Assembly (NCBI RefSeq): GCF_002979655.1
Contig: NZ_PCPG01000012.1
Location: forward strand, 37,125-101,124
Reading direction: 5' to 3'
Length of the DNA stretch: 64,000 bases
Origin: Microbacterium sp. MYb45
Lineage (GTDB): Bacteria; Actinomycetota; Actinomycetes; Actinomycetales; Microbacteriaceae
Shown here: one piece after another, positions 60,381 to 64,000 of the stretch
Layout of the letters: each line of letters begins with the position of its first letter
How positions within the stretch are numbered: position 1 is the first letter of the stretch
The notes under the pieces: model-generated
Databases searched by the model: none
The model's input: the letters and a program-made list of their open reading frames with translations, nothing else
Told to the model about the DNA's origin: nothing
Made by a program: the position numbers and the translations under genes

Positions 60381-62399
60381 ATGGAGACCCCTGACGAGAA
60401 GCCGCCCGCACGCTCCGCAGGAAGCACCCCGCAGCGCCCCCGCACGGATGCCGTCGGCACGGGCGTGAACCGCCTCCCGGCCAAGGCCACCGAGGCCGCG
60501 AAGAAGATCGTCCGCGACATCGCGGCCGTCCCGCCGCGCAGCGTGCATCCGGCCCTCGTGCCCGGCGTCTCGGTCGAGGAGACCGGACGCACCTACCGCA
60601 CCGACCCGCTCGTGTTCGGCGTCGCGCTGACGCTGGTCGTCGCCTTCATCGCGTGGGGCGTCTTCGCCGGAGACAATCTCTCCGGAACGACCACGGCCGT
60701 GCTCGGCTGGGTGGTGGAGTACTTCGGATTCTTCTTCACGACCATCGCCACGATCGTCCTGGTGTTCATGCTGTTCGTCGGCTTCAGCCGCTACGGGCGC
60801 ATCCCGCTCGGCCGCGATGACGAAGAGCCGCAGTTCTCGATGTTCTCCTGGATCTCGATGCTGTTCGCCGCCGGCATGGGCATCGGGCTCGTGTTCTGGG
60901 GCGCCGCCGAACCGCTGACGTTCTTCGAGAGCCCGCCGCCCGGAACCGTCGAGGCGAACACGCTCGAGGCGATGCACACCGCGCAGGCTCAGGTGCTCTA
61001 CCACTGGGGCCCACAGGCGTGGTCGTTCTACGCACTCGTCGGCGGGGCCATCGCCTACGGCGCCTTCCGCCGCGGACGCACGCCGCTGATCTCCTCGATC
61101 TTCGCCCCGCTGCTCGGCGAGGGGCGCACGGCCGGACCGCTCGGCCGCACCATCGACGTGTTCGCCATCATCGTCACGCTCTTCGGAACCGCGGCATCCC
61201 TCGGCCTGGGCGCCCTGCAGATCGGGCACGGCGTCGAGATCGTCAGCGGCGCAGGCCCGCTCGGCAACGGCGTGCTCATCGCGGTCATCGCCGTGCTCAC
61301 CGCGTGCTTCATCGCCTCGGCGGTCTCGGGCGTCTCCAAGGGCATCCGGGCGCTGTCGAACATCAACGCTGTCATGGCCCTCGTGCTCGCCTTCTTCGTG
61401 TTCTTCGTCGGACCGACGCTCCTGATCCTCAACGTGATCCCCTCCGTGGCCGTGCAGTTCGTCGGCGACCTGCCGGAGATGGTCGCGCGCTCGGCCTCAC
61501 AGGGCGAAGAAGCTCAGGCATTCCTTTCGGGCTGGACGATCTTCTACTGGGCGTGGTGGATCTCGTGGTCCCCGTTCGTGGGCATGTTCATCGCGAAGAT
61601 CTCGCGCGGCCGGACGCTGCGTCAGTTCGTGTCGGTCGTCATCCTGGTCCCGTCGGCGATCTCCCTCGTCTGGTTCGCGATCTTCGGCTCCACGGCGATC
61701 CAGCAGCAGATGGACGGTGCGGGGCTCGTGGTGAATCCACCGGAGGACGTTCTCTTCGGCGTCCTGGAGAACCTGCCGTTCCCGCTGATCACCAGCGTCC
61801 TGCTCATCCTGCTGATCTCGATCTTCTTCATCACGGGTGCCGACTCCTCGTCGCTGGTGATGGGCACGCTGTCGCAGCAGGGACGGCCGGAGCCGACCCG
61901 CTGGGTGACGATCGTCTGGGGTTCGCTCGTCGGCGTCATCGCCGCCGTGCTCCTCGTCTCCGGTGAGGAGGGGAGCGGGCTGAAGTCGCTGCAGAACGTG
62001 ACGATCATCGCCGCCCTGCCCTTCGCGATCATCATGGCGTTCATGATGATCGCGTTCATGAAGGATCTGCGGCGCGATCCGCTGATCCTGCGCGAGCGCT
62101 ACGCCCGTGCTGCCGTGCGGCACAGCGTCATGGCCGGGCTGGAGGAGTACGGCGACGACTTCGCGCTCGTCCCCGTCGAGTACGACCACTCGGAGGACGA
62201 TCTCGCCTGGATCGACGAGTCGACCGTCGACGAGACGCTGGCCGAGGTATACGAGGCAGCGACCGAGGCCATCGACATCATCCCGCCCGCCGAGGTGGAT
62301 GCCGTGGTCGACGCCGCGCTCGACGATGCGGCGAACGATGCGGCGCCGGATGCGGCGGCGGATGCAGCGCCGGACGGGGAGCGACCGCGGGAGTCGTGA
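60381..62399 (+). CDS. BCCT-family osmoprotectant transporter
   Basis: 672 residues. About 12 helices occupy residues 70-560. The family marks GAAEPL and WAWWISWSPFVGMFIAKISR (the BCCT tryptophan segment) and GMGIGLVFWG are intact. It probably brings in glycine betaine or a related compound with sodium. The N-terminal 70 residues are hydrophilic. The C-terminal 110 residues are acidic and Ala-rich (DAALDDAANDAAPDAAAD), resembling osmosensing tails of BetP-type carriers. ATG 60381 was chosen as the first with the hydrophilic head. Confidence 0.93.
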   Translation: METPDEKPPARSAGSTPQRPRTDAVGTGVNRLPAKATEAAKKIVRDIAAVPPRSVHPALVPGVSVEETGRTYRTDPLVFGVALTLVVAFIAWGVFAGDNLSGTTTAVLGWVVEYFGFFFTTIATIVLVFMLFVGFSRYGRIPLGRDDEEPQFSMFSWISMLFAAGMGIGLVFWGAAEPLTFFESPPPGTVEANTLEAMHTAQAQVLYHWGPQAWSFYALVGGAIAYGAFRRGRTPLISSIFAPLLGEGRTAGPLGRTIDVFAIIVTLFGTAASLGLGALQIGHGVEIVSGAGPLGNGVLIAVIAVLTACFIASAVSGVSKGIRALSNINAVMALVLAFFVFFVGPTLLILNVIPSVAVQFVGDLPEMVARSASQGEEAQAFLSGWTIFYWAWWISWSPFVGMFIAKISRGRTLRQFVSVVILVPSAISLVWFAIFGSTAIQQQMDGAGLVVNPPEDVLFGVLENLPFPLITSVLLILLISIFFITGADSSSLVMGTLSQQGRPEPTRWVTIVWGSLVGVIAAVLLVSGEEGSGLKSLQNVTIIAALPFAIIMAFMMIAFMKDLRRDPLILRERYARAAVRHSVMAGLEEYGDDFALVPVEYDHSEDDLAWIDESTVDETLAEVYEAATEAIDIIPPAEVDAVVDAALDDAANDAAPDAAADAAPDGERPRES

Positions 62400-62418
62400 T
62401 TCCCCGGCATCCCCGGCG

Positions 62419-63978
62419 CTAGGAGTTCTCGGCCGCGGCGGTGATCCGCGAGGCCATGCTGGCGAAGATCAGCCCGTGGAAGGGCAGCACCGCGAGCCAG
62501 TACAGGCGCCCGCTGAGCCCGCGCGGGAAGAAGATCGCTCGCTGCTCGTAGCGGGCGCCGGCGACATCGGGGACCGCGCGCAGCTCGAGCCAGGCCTCGC
62601 CGGGCACCTTCATCTCGGCGCGCAGGCGCAGCAGTCCACCGCTCGCCGCCGACGACTCGGTCGCCGCGCCCGGCTCCTCGACGGCCTCGACGCGCCAGAA
62701 GTCGATCGCATCCCCCACGCGGGCGACCGTCTGACTGCGGCGACCGCGGCGCAGACCGACCCCGCCGACCACACGGTCCATCAGCCCGCGCACCGCCCAG
62801 AGGAACCGCGAGGAGTACCACCCGTTCGTTCCACCGATGCCCAGCACCACCGACCACAGCCGGTCGACGGAGGCCGACGTGACGAGCGTGCGCGCGTCGG
62901 TGAAGACGGTACGGCCCGCCCAGTCCGGGTCGCTCGGCAGCGGATCGCTGGGGGCGCCCGAGACCTCGGAATCCTGCCAGCTCGTCTCGATCGCGTCGGC
63001 GTCGACCCGGCCGAGAGCGAGGTCGACGGCTCGTCGATACGGCGTCAGGCCGCCCTCCGGCTGCGGGATCAGCTCGTCGACCGCGTGGTCCTTCATGATG
63101 CACTCGTTCTGCAGCGACGCCACGAGCGGGCGGGCGATCGAGCGGGGAACCGGCGTCACGAGGTTGACCCAGTGCGAGGCGAGACCGGGAGTCAGCACGG
63201 GCAGCGCGGCGATCGCACGCTGGGGCAGACCGGCCTCGACCGCGTAGCCGTTCATCATCTGTCCGTAGCGCAGCACGTCGGGTCCGCCGATGTCGACCGC
63301 GCGGTTCACGTCGGCGTCGACCCGGGCGGCGCCGAGCAGATAGTGCAGCACGTCGCGTACGGCGATCGGCTGGATGCGGTTGCGCACCCACTTCGGCGCC
63401 GGCATGTACGGCAGCACGTCGGTGAGGTGCCGGATCATCTCGAACGACGCCGACCCCGACCCGATCACGACGCCCGCCTGCAGCACGAGCGTCGGCACGC
63501 CCGACTGCAGGAAGATCTCGCCCACCCGCACGCGCGAGCGCAGATGGGGTGACAGCTTCACGTCGTCCGGATGCAGCCCGCCGAGGTACACGATGCGCCG
63601 CACACCCGCGTGGGCCGCGGCCTCGGCCACCGTCGTCGCCGCGCGCTCGTCGCTCTCCTCGAACCCCTTGCCGGCGGTCATCGAGTGGATCAGGTAGTAC
63701 ACGACGTCGACGTCGTCCATGGCTGCGGCGACAGCATCCGCGTCGTCGGCCGACCCTTCGACGATCTCGCAGTCGGGACCCCAGGGGAAGGATGCCGCGC
63801 GCGCGGCATCGCGTGCCAGCACCCGCACGCGATATCCGGCGTTGAGCAGCCGCGGGGTGAGTCGCCCGCCGACGTATCCGGTCGCGCCGAGCACGAGCGC
63901 GCGCGGCGCCGACCCGTCGTCTCGGGGGAGGGCGCGCAGCGCCTCTTCGTCGCCGGTGGGCTGGGTGAGTGGGGCCAT
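62419..63978 (-). CDS. Atypical SDR (NAD-dependent) with C-terminal DUF2867 domain
   Basis: 519 residues. The extended-SDR Rossmann motif VLGATGYVGGRLTPRLL (about residue 29) and the segments VVYYLIHSM and RIVYLGGL mark an NmrA/atypical SDR. The second half (about 350-510, DRLWSVVLGIGGTNGWY to FHGLIFASM) is a DUF2867-type ligand-binding domain. Such two-domain proteins have no settled reaction. The gene ends 19 bp from the stop of the convergent BCCT gene. It begins close to the right edge but is complete. Confidence 0.9.
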   Translation of the reverse strand: MAPLTQPTGDEEALRALPRDDGSAPRALVLGATGYVGGRLTPRLLNAGYRVRVLARDAARAASFPWGPDCEIVEGSADDADAVAAAMDDVDVVYYLIHSMTAGKGFEESDERAATTVAEAAAHAGVRRIVYLGGLHPDDVKLSPHLRSRVRVGEIFLQSGVPTLVLQAGVVIGSGSASFEMIRHLTDVLPYMPAPKWVRNRIQPIAVRDVLHYLLGAARVDADVNRAVDIGGPDVLRYGQMMNGYAVEAGLPQRAIAALPVLTPGLASHWVNLVTPVPRSIARPLVASLQNECIMKDHAVDELIPQPEGGLTPYRRAVDLALGRVDADAIETSWQDSEVSGAPSDPLPSDPDWAGRTVFTDARTLVTSASVDRLWSVVLGIGGTNGWYSSRFLWAVRGLMDRVVGGVGLRRGRRSQTVARVGDAIDFWRVEAVEEPGAATESSAASGGLLRLRAEMKVPGEAWLELRAVPDVAGARYEQRAIFFPRGLSGRLYWLAVLPFHGLIFASMASRITAAAENS

Positions 63979-64000
63979 GGGTCGAGCGTACGACGGGCAG

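Overview
The window is high-GC DNA from an actinobacterium, most likely Microbacterium or a close Microbacteriaceae relative. This rests on codon use, frequent GTG starts, the gene set (SARP-type regulator, DUF4188, DUF2520-panCDB, BCCT carrier) and small regulator/transporter pairs. I saw no rRNA, tRNA, phage genes, transposase or CRISPR array. All product names come from reading motifs, not from a database search.

Region 1 (1-4.3 kb) is a LacI-controlled sugar locus. It holds the start of an exported protein at the left edge, a ROK kinase overlapping a two-domain mannose-6-phosphate isomerase-like protein, and a LacI regulator. All three promoters carry a similar TGGTAACGTTA-type operator. 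Region 2 (4.5-18 kb) is ordinary chromosomal cargo: a PatB/MalY-like PLP enzyme, a BKACE enzyme, several small membrane proteins, an alpha/beta-hydrolase homologue whose catalytic Ser and His are both replaced, divergent from a large SARP/NB-ARC regulator, an SDR/TetR pair and a DUF4188/MerR pair.

Region 3 (18.2-33.2 kb) is the most unusual part. An intact SulP transporter gene (31649-33151, minus strand) is followed downstream by two further copies of its 3' end (29331-30183 and 24634-25240). The 5' breakpoints differ, but all three end at the same stop codon. Each copy is met head-on by a different cargo block: a type I restriction system (hsdM-hsdS-hsdR), an unrecognised three-gene operon (25551-29202) and a DUF2971-family gene (30329-31279). 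This looks like a cargo-accumulating defence hotspot. The three-gene operon, with each junction overlapping by 4 bp, encodes a three-helix membrane protein, a small soluble protein and a large helical-repeat protein. It is the best candidate here for an undescribed system.

Region 4 (33.3-41 kb) has membrane proteins of unknown function and three regulator/transporter or regulator/enzyme pairs with clear operators: ArsR-like/MFS, MarR/quinone oxidoreductase and TetR/MFS. Region 5 (41-44.2 kb) is a pantothenate operon (DUF2520 protein, panC, panD, panB). Region 6 (44.5-50.6 kb) holds a secreted calcineurin-type phosphoesterase, a DUF2975/XRE pair, a glycosyltransferase with an internal 18-bp repeat, and an XRE/methionine aminopeptidase divergent pair.

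Region 7 (50.6-57.7 kb) is a complete amino-sugar uptake and catabolic locus: GntR and DUF4127 on one strand, and a binding protein, two permeases, NanE and a ROK kinase on the other. The divergent promoters share a matched operator pair. Region 8 (57.8-64 kb) has a PadR regulator with its operator, an AarF/UbiB-type kinase, a BCCT carrier and an SDR/DUF2867-type protein.
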